Shown here: one piece after another, positions 43,622 to 56,417 of the stretch
Layout: each line of letters opens with the position of its first letter
Numbering within the stretch: position 1 is the first letter of the stretch
Source: Halorubrum yunnanense
GTDB lineage: Archaea; Halobacteriota; Halobacteria; Halobacteriales; Haloferacaceae
NCBI RefSeq assembly: GCF_026586675.1
Contig: NZ_JAODIX010000028.1
Location: 66,876 to 130,875 of the forward strand
DNA length: 64,000 nucleotides
Reading direction: 5' to 3'
The notes under the pieces: model-generated
The model's input: the letters and a program-made list of their open reading frames with translations, nothing else
What the model was told of the DNA's origin: nothing
Databases searched by the model: none
Position numbers and translations under genes: made by a program

Positions 43622-44602
43622 TTAGCCCTCCCACTCCTCGAACGAGCGGTACACGCCCTTCGAGAGATAGCGTTCGGCGGAGTCGCAGAAGATGGTGGCG
43701 ACGGTGTCGTGGGGGGCGTCCGCGTCGCCGTCGCGGATCTCGCGGGCGACCCGCTTGGCGGCGATCGCGTTCGCGGCCGCGGAAGAGGCGACGAGATGGC
43801 CCTCCTCGCTCGCGAGCCGACCCATCTCCTCGTGGACCTCGCGGTCGGGGACGGCGAGAATGTCGTCGACGAGGTCGGGGTCGAACAGCTCGTTGCGCTC
43901 GATGTCGTGGGTCCCGATTCCCTCCGTCTTGTACGCCTCGTGCTCGACCTCCTCGCCGAGGAACTCGCGGTACGCGGAGCCGGCGGGCTCGACCGCGACG
44001 ACGCGGGTGTCGGGGTCGCGCTCGCGGAAGTAGCGGGCCACGCCCATCAGCGTCCCGCCGGTGCCGCAGCCGGCGACCACGGCGCCGACCTCCCCGTCCA
44101 GCGCCCCGTCGATCTCGGGGGCGGTGGTTTCGTAGTGCGCCTCGGCGTTGAGCGGGTTCGAGAACTGCTGGGGGACGACCGCGTCGTCGAGCTCGTCGGC
44201 GATCTCGCGCGCGCGGTCGATGGCGAACCCCATCCCGTCCTCGCTGGGGGTGTTGACCACCTCCGCGCCGAGCGCGCGCATGAGCTGTTGTTTCTCCACC
44301 GAGAACCGCTCAGGGACGACGAAGACGGCGTCCAGCCCGAGCTGCTTGGCCGCGACCGCCAGCCCGATCCCGGTGTTGCCGGCGGTCGGCTCCACGACGG
44401 TGCCGCCCTCGCCGACGTCGCCGCGCTCGAGCATGCGTTCGAGCATGTGCTTCCCGATGCGGTCCTTGACGCTCGCGCCGGGGTTGAACGACTCCAGTTT
44501 CGCGTACACCGGCACCGCGTCCGGCGAGTCGTGGACTCGGACGAGCGGCGTTTCCCCGATCGTCTCCAACACTGACGACAGGGGCTCCCGATGACTCGTC
44601 AT
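43622..44602 (-). CDS. cysK: Cysteine synthase (O-acetylserine sulfhydrylase-like, PLP enzyme)
   Basis: A 326-residue fold-type II PLP enzyme. The Schiff-base Lys is in [11 protein letters not shown] near residue 45, the substrate loop is [11 protein letters not shown] near 70, the phosphate-binding loop is [10 protein letters not shown] near 180, and the PLP-ring Ser is in [12 protein letters not shown] near 310. Cysteine synthase A is the best match, but cystathionine beta-synthase-like or threonine synthase-like activities share this fold. The ATG at 44602 is chosen; the frame stays open upstream without protein-like content. It diverges from thrS. Confidence 0.9.
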   Translation of the reverse strand: MTSHREPLSSVLETIGETPLVRVHDSPDAVPVYAKLESFNPGASVKDRIGKHMLERMLERGDVGEGGTVVEPTAGNTGIGLAVAAKQLGLDAVFVVPERFSVEKQQLMRALGAEVVNTPSEDGMGFAIDRAREIADELDDAVVPQQFSNPLNAEAHYETTAPEIDGALDGEVGAVVAGCGTGGTLMGVARYFRERDPDTRVVAVEPAGSAYREFLGEEVEHEAYKTEGIGTHDIERNELFDPDLVDDILAVPDREVHEEMGRLASEEGHLVASSAAANAIAAKRVAREIRDGDADAPHDTVATIFCDSAERYLSKGVYRSFEEWEG

Positions 44603-44795
44603 GTTCCCGCAATCGTTGCCGCCCCTTTTGCGTGTTTCCATGGCCGCATCCGCGTCCTCCTGTCGTCGGCGACGGCGGACGTTGCCGCGACCCGGGAGGG
44701 AACCGCCCGGATCGGGACCGACCGCGTCGGCGGGCAGGCGCGGTCCGGACCGGGGATCGAACAAACTTATGCCCCTCGTCCGGTTCCGAAGAGGT

Positions 44796-46745
44796 ATGAG
44801 CGAGACCGATGCGCAGGCCGACGTGACGGTCGTCCTTCCGGACGGATCAGAGCTGGACGTTCCGCCGGGGGCGACAGTCGAGGACGTCGCCTTCGAGATC
44901 GGCCCCGGGCTCGGTCGCGACACCGTGGCAGGGAAGATCGACGGCGAACTCGTCGAGAAGCACGCTGCGGTCCACGACGGCGCGCGGATCGAGATCGTCA
45001 CCGACCAGTCCGACGAGTACCTGACGGTGTTGCGCCACTCCGCGGCCCACGTGTTCGCGCAGGCCCTCCAGCGGCTTCATCCGGCGGCCACCCTCACCAT
45101 CGGCCCCCCGACCGACGACGGCTTCTACTACGACGTGACCGACGTCGACCTCGACGAGGACGACCTCGACGCCATCGAAGACGAGATGGAGGCGATCATC
45201 GAGGCGGACTACGACATCGAGCGCGAGGTCCGTTCCAGCGAGGAGGCCAAAGAGATCTACGCCGACAACGAGTACAAGCGGCAGATCCTCGACGAGGAGG
45301 CCGACGACGAGGAGGTCACCTTCTACGCCCAAGACGACTGGCGGGACCTCTGTCGAGGCCCCCACGTCGAGTCGACCGGCGAGGTCGGCGCGGCGGCCCT
45401 CCTCGAGGTCTCCGCGGCCTACTGGCGCGGCGACGAGGACAACGACACGCTCACCCGCGTCTACGGCACGGCGTTCGCCTCCGAGTCCGACCTCGAGGAA
45501 CACCTCGAACTGCGCGAGGAGGCGCTGGAGCGCGACCACCGGAAGATCGGCCAGGAGATGAACCTCTTTTCGATCCCGACGGTGACTGGGCCGGGCCTCC
45601 CGCTGTACCATCCGCCGGGCAAGACCGTGCTCCGCGAGCTCTCGGACTTCGCGAACGAGCTCAACCGCGAGAACGGCTACGAGGAGGTCGAGACGCCGCA
45701 CGTGTTCCGGACCGAGCTGTGGAAGAAGTCCGGCCACTACGAGAACTACAAGGACGACATGTTCCTCCTCGACGTCAACGACGAGGAGTACGGGCTCAAG
45801 CCGATGAACTGCCCGGGCCACGCGACCATCTTCGACCAGCAGTCGTGGTCGTACCGCGACCTCCCGCAGCGCTACTTCGAGAACGGGAAGGTGTATCGGA
45901 AGGAGCAGCGCGGCGAGCTCTCCGGGCTCTCGCGCGTCTGGTCGTTCACCATCGACGACGGGCACCTGTTCGTCCGGCCCGACCAGATCCGACAGGAGAT
46001 CGAGTCGGTCATCGAGATGATCTTCGAGGTCGTCGAGACGCTCGATTTGGACGTCGAAGTCGCCCTAGCGACTCGTCCCGACAAGTCCGTGGGCGGCGAC
46101 GAGATCTGGGAATCCGCCGAGGAGCAGCTCCGCGACGTGCTCGAGTCGGGCGGCTACGACTACGACGTCGAGCCCGGCGACGGCGCCTTCTACGGCCCGA
46201 AGATCGACTTCGGCTTCGAAGACGCCCTCGGCCGGGTCTGGGACGGCCCCACCGTCCAGCTCGACTTCAACATGCCCGAGCGGTTCGATCTCACTTACAC
46301 GGGCGAAGACAACGAGGACCACGAGCCGGTGATGATCCACCGCGCGCTGTACGGGAGCTACGAGCGCTTCTTCATGGTGCTCATCGAGCACTTCGACGGG
46401 GACTTCCCGCTGTGGCTCGCGCCCGAGCAGGTCCGCATCCTCCCGGTCTCCGACGAGACGCTCGGCTACGCCCACCGCGTGAAAAACGCGCTTGAGGACG
46501 TCGGCCTCCGCGTCGAGGTTGAGGACCGCGACTGGACGGTCGGCCGCAAGATCCGGGCCGGCCACGACGACCGGCTCCCGTACATGGTGATCGTCGGCGA
46601 CGACGAGCAGGAGGCGGGCACCGTCTCTGTGCGCGACCGCTTCGAGAACCAGCGCGGCGACGTCGACCTCGACGCCTTCGTCGACCACCTCGTCGCCGAG
46701 CGCGACGAGAAGCGGACGGAGCCGGACTTCGTCGACGCCGATTAA
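44796..46745 (+). CDS. thrS: Threonyl-tRNA synthetase
   Basis: A 649-residue class II synthetase of the full bacterial-type layout: N-terminal TGS domain (about 8-70), N2 editing domain with the HxxxH motif [11 protein letters not shown] near 85 and its distal Cys/His pair around 185, the catalytic core (about 250-540), and the anticodon-binding domain (about 545-640, starting [13 protein letters not shown]). The zinc-binding Cys is in [11 protein letters not shown] near 335. It charges tRNA-Thr and edits Ser-tRNA-Thr. A TATA-like ACTTATGCC lies about 27 bp upstream of the ATG. Confidence 0.97.
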   Translation: MSETDAQADVTVVLPDGSELDVPPGATVEDVAFEIGPGLGRDTVAGKIDGELVEKHAAVHDGARIEIVTDQSDEYLTVLRHSAAHVFAQALQRLHPAATLTIGPPTDDGFYYDVTDVDLDEDDLDAIEDEMEAIIEADYDIEREVRSSEEAKEIYADNEYKRQILDEEADDEEVTFYAQDDWRDLCRGPHVESTGEVGAAALLEVSAAYWRGDEDNDTLTRVYGTAFASESDLEEHLELREEALERDHRKIGQEMNLFSIPTVTGPGLPLYHPPGKTVLRELSDFANELNRENGYEEVETPHVFRTELWKKSGHYENYKDDMFLLDVNDEEYGLKPMNCPGHATIFDQQSWSYRDLPQRYFENGKVYRKEQRGELSGLSRVWSFTIDDGHLFVRPDQIRQEIESVIEMIFEVVETLDLDVEVALATRPDKSVGGDEIWESAEEQLRDVLESGGYDYDVEPGDGAFYGPKIDFGFEDALGRVWDGPTVQLDFNMPERFDLTYTGEDNEDHEPVMIHRALYGSYERFFMVLIEHFDGDFPLWLAPEQVRILPVSDETLGYAHRVKNALEDVGLRVEVEDRDWTVGRKIRAGHDDRLPYMVIVGDDEQEAGTVSVRDRFENQRGDVDLDAFVDHLVAERDEKRTEPDFVDAD

Positions 46746-46832
46746 CCTGAGCCGCGGAACGCCTGACGACGGGGCGACCAGACCCGTCCCGTCGGGTCAT
46801 CGCCTCCTTCGTCGCCCCGTTAGATCGGCCTT

Positions 46833-49807
<2,975 letters not shown>

Positions 49808-49886
49808 CTATGCATACTATCACGGTCGGACGGATTAAAGATTGCGTTGGAACCCCGTCTATACCATCGACGGCGGTTGAATACTA

Positions 49887-49938
<52 letters not shown>

Positions 49939-49939
49939 C

Positions 49940-50227
49940 GTAAGAGTCGAACGAGACCGGCTCCTGGCTCTCCATCGCCTCGTGGTACCTGTCGTAGAAC
50001 TCCGTGCCGACGGCATCCGGGACCGCCTCCCACAGGTGGACTCCCTTGACCGGCTCACCGTCGTCGAGCGCGTCGTCGGCCACCGCGGACCGGACGACCT
50101 CGGTGGCCCGCTCGTTCGCGTACGTGATCCGCCAGTCGGTGTCGAACGCGAGGAACCCGTCGGCCATCCGGTCGAGGATGGTCCGGAAGTCCTCGCCCGA
50201 CCCCGGGCCGGGGGACAGGTCAGACAT
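49940..50227 (-). pseudogene. Histidine kinase, N-terminal PAS part (split by IS insertion)
   Basis: Ninety-six codons from ATG at 50227 encode a PAS domain start (FRTILDRMADGFLAFDTDWR and ITYANERATEV). They end at the codon TAC just before the IS element. Joining to 48104 gives ...SFDSY-YEPLETW..., continuous PAS sequence. The promoter (TATA at 50249-50257) is intact, so a short PAS fragment running into the element, about 120 residues, is probably made. Confidence 0.9.
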
Positions 50228-50248
50228 GGTTGTCCGTACGGTGACTGC

Positions 50249-50257
50249 GCTTATAGG
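50249..50257 (-). promoter_or_regulatory. TATA box of the split histidine kinase
   Basis: On the minus strand CCTATAAGC lies about 26 bp upstream of the ATG at 50227, fitting a leaderless transcript. Confidence 0.55.
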
Positions 50258-50358
50258 TAACGTGGATCCTGATTTGGCCGACCCGAGCGCGAAGCGACTC
50301 GGAGGCGTCAGTTGCGCGTTCCGTCGCGTTTTTATTATACCCGAGTTATTTGTCGCGT

Positions 50359-51525
50359 ATGTCGAACCATCCACCGACACTCGACGAACGTCCGCCCGAT
50401 GTCGGGGAGTTGACACCGCCCGACCGCACGCTGATGGGGCCCGGGCCGAGCGACGTCCACCCGCGAGTGCTCAGGGCGATGAGCACGCCGCTCGTCGGCC
50501 ACCTCGACGCGTCGTTCGTCCAGATCATGGACGAGGTCCAGGAGCTGCTCCGGTACACGTTTCGGACGGACAACAAGTGGACCATCCCGGTGTCCGGCAC
50601 CGGCTCGGCGTCGATGGAGGCCGCGATCGGCAACCTCGTGGAGCCGGGCGACACGATGCTCGTCCCGACGAACGGCTACTTCGGCGGGCGGATGCGGTCG
50701 ATGGCCGAGCGCGCCGGCGGCGACGTCGTCGAGGTCGACGCGCCGTGGGGCGAGCCCCTCGACCCGGTCGAGGTCGAGCGCGCGTTCGACGAACACCAGC
50801 CGGACGTGTTCGGTTTCGTCCACGCCGAGACGTCGACGGGCGTCCGCCAGCCCGACGTGCCCGCCCTGACCGACATCGCCCACGAGCACGACGCGTACGT
50901 GATCGCCGACTGCGTCACCTCGCTGGGCGGTGTCGAGATGCGCGTCGACGAGTGGGACGTCGACGCCGCCTACTCCGCCCCGCAGAAGTGCCTCTCGTGC
51001 CCGCCCGGCGCGAGCCCCCTGACGCTCAACGACCGCGCGATGGACAAGGTGCTCTCCCGCGAGGAGCCCGCCCGCTCGTGGTACCTCGACCTCTCGCTCC
51101 TCGAGGGGTACTGGGGAGACGACCGCGCGTACCACCACACCGCCCCGATCACGAACGTGTACGCGCTCCGCGAGGCCCTCCGGCTCGTCGCCGAGGAGGG
51201 GATCGAGGAGCGGTGGGACCGCCACCGCGCGGTCGCCGGCGAGCTGAAGGCCGGCCTCCGGGACTTGGACCTCGAAATGAACGCCGCCGAGGAGTGCTGG
51301 CTCCCGAGCCTGAACGCCGTGCGCGTCCCTGACGGCGTCGACGACGGCGCCGTCATCGACCGCCTCCTCGAGGCGTACGACCTGGAGGTCGCCTCCGGCC
51401 TGGGCGACCTCGAAGGCGACATCTGGCGGATCGGCTGCATGGGTCGCTCCGCCAGCCGGAAGAACGTCGAGTACCTGCTGGCCGCGCTGGAGAACGCACT
51501 GGCTGAGCAAGGATACGAGGCCTGA
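50359..51525 (+). CDS. Class V aminotransferase (serine/alanine--glyoxylate or serine--pyruvate type)
   Basis: A 388-residue PLP enzyme of the AGXT-like class V group. It has the opening LMGPGPSDVHPRVLRAM, substrate-loop GHLDASF, cofactor block SGTGSASMEAAI near 80, the Asp-containing IADCVTSLGGVEM near 180 and the Schiff-base Lys in SAPQKCLSCPPG near 207. It moves an amino group from Ser or Ala to glyoxylate or pyruvate; the exact pair cannot be read off. The ATG at 50359 lies about 24 bp after a TTTATTATA box. Confidence 0.93.
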   Translation: MSNHPPTLDERPPDVGELTPPDRTLMGPGPSDVHPRVLRAMSTPLVGHLDASFVQIMDEVQELLRYTFRTDNKWTIPVSGTGSASMEAAIGNLVEPGDTMLVPTNGYFGGRMRSMAERAGGDVVEVDAPWGEPLDPVEVERAFDEHQPDVFGFVHAETSTGVRQPDVPALTDIAHEHDAYVIADCVTSLGGVEMRVDEWDVDAAYSAPQKCLSCPPGASPLTLNDRAMDKVLSREEPARSWYLDLSLLEGYWGDDRAYHHTAPITNVYALREALRLVAEEGIEERWDRHRAVAGELKAGLRDLDLEMNAAEECWLPSLNAVRVPDGVDDGAVIDRLLEAYDLEVASGLGDLEGDIWRIGCMGRSASRKNVEYLLAALENALAEQGYEA

Positions 51526-51529
51526 GTCG

Positions 51530-51598
51530 CTTCTGAGCGGTCGGTCACCGGGCTTCTGAGCGGTCGGTCACCGGGCTTCTGAGCGGTCGGTCACCGAC
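51530..51598. repeat. Three 23-bp tandem repeats after the aminotransferase gene
   Basis: CTTCTGAGCGGTCGGTCACC+GGG occurs three times head to tail at 51530, 51553 and 51576; the last ends in GAC. Each unit holds CGGTCACCG-like partial symmetry. They start 4 bp after the stop codon, so they may form part of the transcript end or a protein site. Confidence 0.9.
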
Positions 51599-51686
51599 CG
51601 GACGGTCCCGCGCCCGATCCCCCGGGTCCGGAACGCGGTACCGCCCCTCACGCGGATTTTTCACGGTCGGCGACGGGCCTTTCGGT

Positions 51687-52409
51687 ATGTCCGACGCTTT
51701 CGGCCGTGCGATCCGCGATCACTTCCGCGGCGAGCGGGACGAGCCCCTCCTGCACCGGGACGGCGGCGAGACGGTCGAACACCCGATCGAGGCGTTCTAC
51801 TTCGCCGACTTCGACCCGAGCGAGGACGCGGCCCACGAGTGGCTGGCGTCGTGGCTGCGGGGGCCGCTCGTCGACCTCGGCGCCGGCACCGGGCGACACG
51901 CCCTGTACTTCCAGGAGCGGTTCGAGACGGTGGCGATCGAGCCGAGCCCCGCCCTGGTCGAGACGATGCGGGACCGCGGCGTCGACGACGCCCGCGAGGG
52001 CGACATGTTCGGGTTGCGGGAGACGTTCCCGCGCGACCGGTTCGGCTCGGCACTCGCGAACGGCACCCAGGTCGGGCTCGCGGGGTCGATGCGAGGGCTC
52101 ACCGAGTTCCTCGGCGACCTCGCGCACGTGACGACGCCGGACGCGACCGCCGTCGTCGACTGTTACGACCCGACGCACCCGGCGACGGCCGAGCTCGTCG
52201 GCTACCGGGACGACCCGACGCCGGGGCTCGCGCACCGCGTCATGTTCTTCGAGTACGAGGGGGAGACGAACCCGGTCCTCCAGCTCCGACTGTTCAGCCC
52301 CGGCCGACTCCGCGAGGCCGCCGTCGGGACCGACTGGGAGGTCGCGGACGTCGTCCGCGGCGACGAGGGGAACGAGTACCACTACCGCGCCGCGCTGCGG
52401 AAGCGGTAG
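51687..52409 (+). CDS. SAM-dependent methyltransferase (class I)
   Basis: A 240-residue Rossmann-fold methyltransferase. Motif I is LVDLGAGTGRHALYF near 62, the acidic end of strand 2 is VAIEPSP near 85, and a motif-II-like GDMFGLRETF follows near 108. The later region has VVDCYDPTHPATAEL near 155. The C-terminal half is beta-rich and binds the substrate, which is unknown. The ATG follows GGATTTTTCAC by about 27 bp. It stands between the repeat cluster and a tiny zinc-finger gene. Confidence 0.88.
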   Translation: MSDAFGRAIRDHFRGERDEPLLHRDGGETVEHPIEAFYFADFDPSEDAAHEWLASWLRGPLVDLGAGTGRHALYFQERFETVAIEPSPALVETMRDRGVDDAREGDMFGLRETFPRDRFGSALANGTQVGLAGSMRGLTEFLGDLAHVTTPDATAVVDCYDPTHPATAELVGYRDDPTPGLAHRVMFFEYEGETNPVLQLRLFSPGRLREAAVGTDWEVADVVRGDEGNEYHYRAALRKR

Positions 52410-52457
52410 GCCGCGGAGGGGGCTGCGAGTCGGCGACGTCGCGGAACCGTCGCCGCA

Positions 52458-52465
52458 TTTATAAA
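52458..52465 (+). promoter_or_regulatory. TATA box of the 37-residue zinc-finger gene
   Basis: TTTATAAA centred about 26 bp before the ATG at 52488, a near-consensus haloarchaeal box and good support for the tiny gene. Confidence 0.7.
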
Positions 52466-52487
52466 CTCGCCCGAGCGTCCACCCGGT

Positions 52488-52601
52488 ATGGGCGACCCCG
52501 CCTGCGACCGCCGGTTCTGCCCCGAGTGCGACCTCGCCGTCACGCGGACGGACGACGTCTGTCCCGACTGCGGCGCCCCGGTCGACGGGGGCGAGGAGTG
52601 A
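52488..52601 (+). CDS. 37-residue zinc-finger microprotein
   Basis: A very short protein with two CPxC knuckles, RFCPECDLAV and DVCPDCGAPV, spaced 15 residues apart, which should bind one zinc. It starts at ATG 52488 and ends TGA 52599-52601, with a strong TATA box at leaderless spacing. Haloarchaea encode many such one-domain zinc-finger proteins, some affecting growth and biofilm traits. The role here is unknown. It is convergent with the SDR gene. Confidence 0.75.
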   Translation: MGDPACDRRFCPECDLAVTRTDDVCPDCGAPVDGGEE

Positions 52602-52637
52602 GTTCCGAGGCGTCGCCGCCGGCCCTCGCTGGCTCCC

Positions 52638-53378
52638 TCACGACAGCGTGTCGCCGAACTTGTCCCGGCGGAAGAGGTCGATCTCCTGCGCCGACGACCC
52701 CCGGCGCGTGGCCGCGAACGCGATCGCCTCGGCGACCTCCTCGGGCTCGGTCGCCGTCCCGGGCTCGAACCGCTCCTCGAACGGCTCGCCGTCCTCGCTG
52801 CCGAACTCCGTGCGCACCTCGGAGGGGTTCACCACCGAGACGGCGACGCCCTCGTCGCCAACCTGGGCCGCGACGCTGTGCGCGAAGCCGCGCACCCACC
52901 ACTTCGTCGCGGCGTACACCGGATTGAACGAGCGCGGGTACTCCCCCGCGAAGCTCCCGACCACGACGAGCGTCCCCTCGCTCTCTTTTAAATATGGGAG
53001 CGCCTCCCGCGTGAGGAAGAAGGTCCCGTCGACGTTCGTCTCCTGCATCGCGAAGTACTCCTCGTCAGTCATCGTCGCCACGTCGCTGCCGCGGCCGATC
53101 CCCGCGTTGGAGACGACGACGTCGAGCCCGCCGAACCGGTTGACGACCGCCTCGACCGCCGCCTCGCTCGTCGCCCGGTCGCGGACGTCGCCGTCGACGA
53201 CCAGCGCGCTCGCGTCGTACTCGGCCTCCAGGTCGTCCGCCAGCGACTCCAGCGCTTCGCGTCGCCGGGCCAGCAGCGCGACGTTCGCGCCGCGGGACGC
53301 CAGCGCGTGCGCGGTCGCCTCGCCGATTCCGGAGCTCGCGCCCGTCACCAGTGCCGTCGCGTCGTCGAGAGGTGGCAT
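52638..53378 (-). CDS. Short-chain dehydrogenase/reductase (SDR)
   Basis: A 246-residue classical SDR. The cofactor motif is TALVTGASSGIGEATAHALA near the N-terminus; NAG is in VVVSNAGIGRG near 83; the catalytic Ser is in VVVGSFAGEYP near 135 and the Tyr-Lys pair in PVYAATKWW near 150. Arg residues after strand 2 (LARRREAL) favour NADP(H). The ATG at 53378 is chosen because a TTTTATG box lies about 28 bp upstream; the frame also opens nine codons earlier at 53405, inside that box. Substrate unknown. Confidence 0.93.
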   Translation of the reverse strand: MPPLDDATALVTGASSGIGEATAHALASRGANVALLARRREALESLADDLEAEYDASALVVDGDVRDRATSEAAVEAVVNRFGGLDVVVSNAGIGRGSDVATMTDEEYFAMQETNVDGTFFLTREALPYLKESEGTLVVVGSFAGEYPRSFNPVYAATKWWVRGFAHSVAAQVGDEGVAVSVVNPSEVRTEFGSEDGEPFEERFEPGTATEPEEVAEAIAFAATRRGSSAQEIDLFRRDKFGDTLS

Positions 53379-53486
53379 ACGTGGCTCGTCGGCGAGGCCA
53401 CTCATAAAAGGTGGCGTCGGGGAAGCCGCGAGCGCGGTCGCCGGCCTCCGATCCGACCCGGTAGGTCGGCGTCGGGTACTGACCCA

Positions 53487-54257
53487 TTATTTGTACGAGG
53501 TGATCGACTGGTGGCTCGGATCCGCCCGCATGTCGACGTGACCGCAGTTGACGCACCGCCACACGTACGCCCCAAGCTGTGCCACCGGATCCCGGCCGTC
53601 TATCGGCTCGTTCCAGTCCAGGCCGCACCGCGAGCACTCGTCGGGTCGGTACTTGGCTTCGATCGACGCGTCGCTCTCGCCGTCGGGGACGTCTTCGACC
53701 GTGAACCCGCGGAGAACGGCGTGGACGTCCTCGTCGGTCATCCGCTCTCGGAGCCGGTTCAACGGGTCCTGTAACCGCTCCGCTCGGTCCCGGAGCCGAC
53801 CGTATCGCTCGTCGTTCTCGGGGTCGCCGTCGGTGCGCCACTCGCGCGTCGCGATCGCGACCGTGGTCCGGTAGTACAGGTCGAGCAGCAGGTGGTAGTT
53901 CGCGCGGTGGAACAGCGTCTCGACGCACTCGGCGAGGTCCGGCTCGAACACCGGCCGTTCGAGTTCGCGGTCGCACGACGGGTCAGGCTCCGCGCGTGAC
54001 CGTCCTCGGATCCCGAGCACCCGACAGTGAGGGGCCGTCGATTCGACCCGTTCGGAGACCGGTTCGGCACCGCCCTCACCGAACGAGAGGTCGAGCACGA
54101 GGACCGCGACGCCGGCGTCGAACGCGTCGGCGAACTGCGACCTCGTCAGCGTCTGCCGGACCTCGCGGTCGTCCAGCCAGAGCTCGTAGAGATCCGCCCT
54201 CGTCCTGTTCGATTCGCAGACCACGACCGCCGACGCGGGGAACTCCACGGGACTCAC
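53487..54257 (-). CDS. Degenerate receiver + HalX + zinc-ribbon protein
   Basis: A 256-residue signalling protein with three parts. The receiver (about 8-115) keeps the Asp in VAVLVLDLSFGE near 57, but the acidic pocket reads VVCESNRTR instead of DDE, and the conserved Lys site reads ELERPVFEP (Lys to Arg), so phosphorylation is doubtful. A HalX-like helix region follows (about 125-185, LLLDLYYRTTVAIATREWR). The C-terminal zinc ribbon is CSRCGLDW and WRCVNCGHVD. It lies 48 bp downstream of the multi-PAS sensor on the same strand, so the two probably work together. Confidence 0.85.
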   Translation of the reverse strand: MSPVEFPASAVVVCESNRTRADLYELWLDDREVRQTLTRSQFADAFDAGVAVLVLDLSFGEGGAEPVSERVESTAPHCRVLGIRGRSRAEPDPSCDRELERPVFEPDLAECVETLFHRANYHLLLDLYYRTTVAIATREWRTDGDPENDERYGRLRDRAERLQDPLNRLRERMTDEDVHAVLRGFTVEDVPDGESDASIEAKYRPDECSRCGLDWNEPIDGRDPVAQLGAYVWRCVNCGHVDMRADPSHQSITSYK

Positions 54258-54305
54258 CCACCGGTCCGGAGTCGAGCGCTGACGCCGACTCCCCGTCCGG
54301 TCATC

Positions 54306-56417
54306 TCACTCATTCTGTTCGGTGGGCAGCGACGTCGATTTGCGCATCGACTCCGAGAGGCGTCTCGGCTCGACCGAAAACGAGTGGACGGTCGCGAGGT
54401 CGTCGACGAGCGAGACGACGGTCTCGATCGACCGCTCCGCCCGCCGGAGTTCCGCCTCCGACCCCGTCTCGGCCGCGGCGTCCAAGCGCTCGCTCGCCTC
54501 CTGTAGCGGGACCTTGAGGTCCTCGGCGAACACCTCGCCGAACTCGGCCAGGTGGCGCTCGATCTCCTGCTCGTGTTCTTTCGACTCCGTGACATCTTGA
54601 ACGAAACCGACGGCGTGTGTCGCGTCGCCGTTCGCATCGACCACTGGCCCGACGTCGATTCGGCCCCAGTAGGGCGTGCCGTCCGCCCGGTGAAGCACCG
54701 CGGTCCGCGAGCGATCCTCGCCCGCCCCGAGCGCCGACTCCAGCTCTCGCATGCGATCCCCGTCCGTGTCGGGCCCGCCGAGCACCGAGACCCCCTCGCC
54801 GGCGACCGAATCGCGGTCGTAGCCCGTGATCGCTTCGAACCTGTCGTTCACATACGTTATGGGGGCGTCCTCGCCCGTCGTCTCGTGTATCGCGATCCCG
54901 ACCGGCGCGGCCTCGATGGCTCTGTTCCTCAGCCGGAGCTCCCGCTCGCGCCGCTTCCGAACCGTGATATCGGTCGCGATGCCGACGATACGCGTCAGCT
55001 CGCCGTCCTCGTAGACGCCGGACGACTGGTCGTGGACCCACCGGACCTCGCCGTCCGGGTGGACCACGCGGTACGTCTCCTCGTACGCGTCCGGATCCTC
55101 GCGCTGCTCGGCCAGCGCCGCCTCGACCCTGTCGCGGTCGTCGGGGTGAATCGCCTCGACGAACGACATGGCGTCCTCGTCCAAGCTCTCCGGCGGGACC
55201 CCCCACACGTCCTCGTAGGAGTCGCTGATGAAGTCCATCGACTCCTTGCCGGGGGTCGACATCCAGATGACCTCGCCGGCGTTCGCCTGGATCTGATCGA
55301 GCATGCTCGCCCGCTCTTCCCGCTCCGTCACGTCGAGGGCCAGGCCGATCACGCGACCGACCGTACCCGTTTCGTCTAACAGCGGCTGGAGCCACGTTTC
55401 GAGCGTCGAGTCGGGGAGTTCGACGATCCCGTGGCTCGACTCGCCCTCGAGGGCGGCCTCGACGTTCCGTCGCATCCGCGGCCGGTCGGCGAAGGCCTCC
55501 GCGACGGAGTCCCCCCGTGAGATCCCTCTTCGGAGCCGCTGTGACAGGGTCCCGCCGCGAACCGTCGACACCGTCCCGTCGGGCTCGACCTCGAACAGCG
55601 TCAGCGGCGCGCTGTCGACGATCGTCTCGACGGCCTGACGGAGCCGCAACAGCCGGTCCTCGCGTTCGCGCCGCTCGGTCACGTCCCGCCCGATACCGAC
55701 GATTCCCCGGGGCGTCCCGTCCGAGCCGGTCACGACGGCCCCCGTGAACTCTATCGGCGTCCTCGCGCCGCCCTTCGAGACCAGCTCCGCCTCGACGGCC
55801 GCGCTCCCGGTCTCGATCACGGTCTCGATCGCGTCCGCGATCCGGTCCCTGTCGGGGCCGGCGAAGAGGTCCAGCGCGTGCATCCCCTCCAGCTCGTCGT
55901 CGTCGTAGCCGCTGAGCTCGCAGAACTGGTCGTTCCACCGCCTGAGCGTGCCGTCGGTGCCGAGCGTGTAAAACGAGTCGTCGATGGCGTCGAGCAGCCT
56001 CTCCGTCGACTCGGACGCGAGCGACGAGTCGACCGGCGTGGTCGCGACCGTGTCCATCCGGCGGGCGAGCAGCGCCGTCTCGTCGACGCCCTCTCGAGGG
56101 ACCAGTACGTCGGTCGCCCCGGCCGCGAGCAGGTCGTCGACCGCGTCGTCGTCGGGGACGATCACGAGCGACGGGACGTCGGGGAACGCCTCGCGGACCT
56201 CGACGAAGGGGCCGACCCCGGGCCCCGCTCCCGCCTCACAGACGACCAGCCGAACGTCGGGCAGGTCCCGCGAGGAGAGGTCGGTCGCCCCGTCACCGAC
56301 GGACAGGACGCCGTCGGGGCCGGAGACGACCGTCGACTCCGCGGCCGCTTCGCGGACCCGCTCCGCGTCGGAGCCAACGTGAACTACCGCGTGACCTGAC
56401 TCCCTCCGAGGCTCCAT
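54306..56417 (-). CDS. Multi-PAS sensor with N-terminal receiver-like domain and no kinase ATPase domain
   Basis: A 703-residue cytosolic sensor. Residues 10-125 resemble a receiver (VVHVGSDAERV; VRLVVCEAGAG at the phosphoacceptor strand lacks the Asp). Four PAS domains follow (about 140-255, 260-365, 370-485, 490-610), ending with GIGRDVTERRERE-type linkers. The final 85 residues look like a HisKA helix pair, FGEVFAEDLKVPLQEASERL, in which the phospho-His is absent; the HATPase domain is missing. A TATA box (TTTTATAAT) lies about 25 bp upstream. It probably signals by protein contact, perhaps through the adjacent HalX protein. Confidence 0.85.
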   Translation of the reverse strand: MEPRRESGHAVVHVGSDAERVREAAAESTVVSGPDGVLSVGDGATDLSSRDLPDVRLVVCEAGAGPGVGPFVEVREAFPDVPSLVIVPDDDAVDDLLAAGATDVLVPREGVDETALLARRMDTVATTPVDSSLASESTERLLDAIDDSFYTLGTDGTLRRWNDQFCELSGYDDDELEGMHALDLFAGPDRDRIADAIETVIETGSAAVEAELVSKGGARTPIEFTGAVVTGSDGTPRGIVGIGRDVTERREREDRLLRLRQAVETIVDSAPLTLFEVEPDGTVSTVRGGTLSQRLRRGISRGDSVAEAFADRPRMRRNVEAALEGESSHGIVELPDSTLETWLQPLLDETGTVGRVIGLALDVTEREERASMLDQIQANAGEVIWMSTPGKESMDFISDSYEDVWGVPPESLDEDAMSFVEAIHPDDRDRVEAALAEQREDPDAYEETYRVVHPDGEVRWVHDQSSGVYEDGELTRIVGIATDITVRKRRERELRLRNRAIEAAPVGIAIHETTGEDAPITYVNDRFEAITGYDRDSVAGEGVSVLGGPDTDGDRMRELESALGAGEDRSRTAVLHRADGTPYWGRIDVGPVVDANGDATHAVGFVQDVTESKEHEQEIERHLAEFGEVFAEDLKVPLQEASERLDAAAETGSEAELRRAERSIETVVSLVDDLATVHSFSVEPRRLSESMRKSTSLPTEQNE

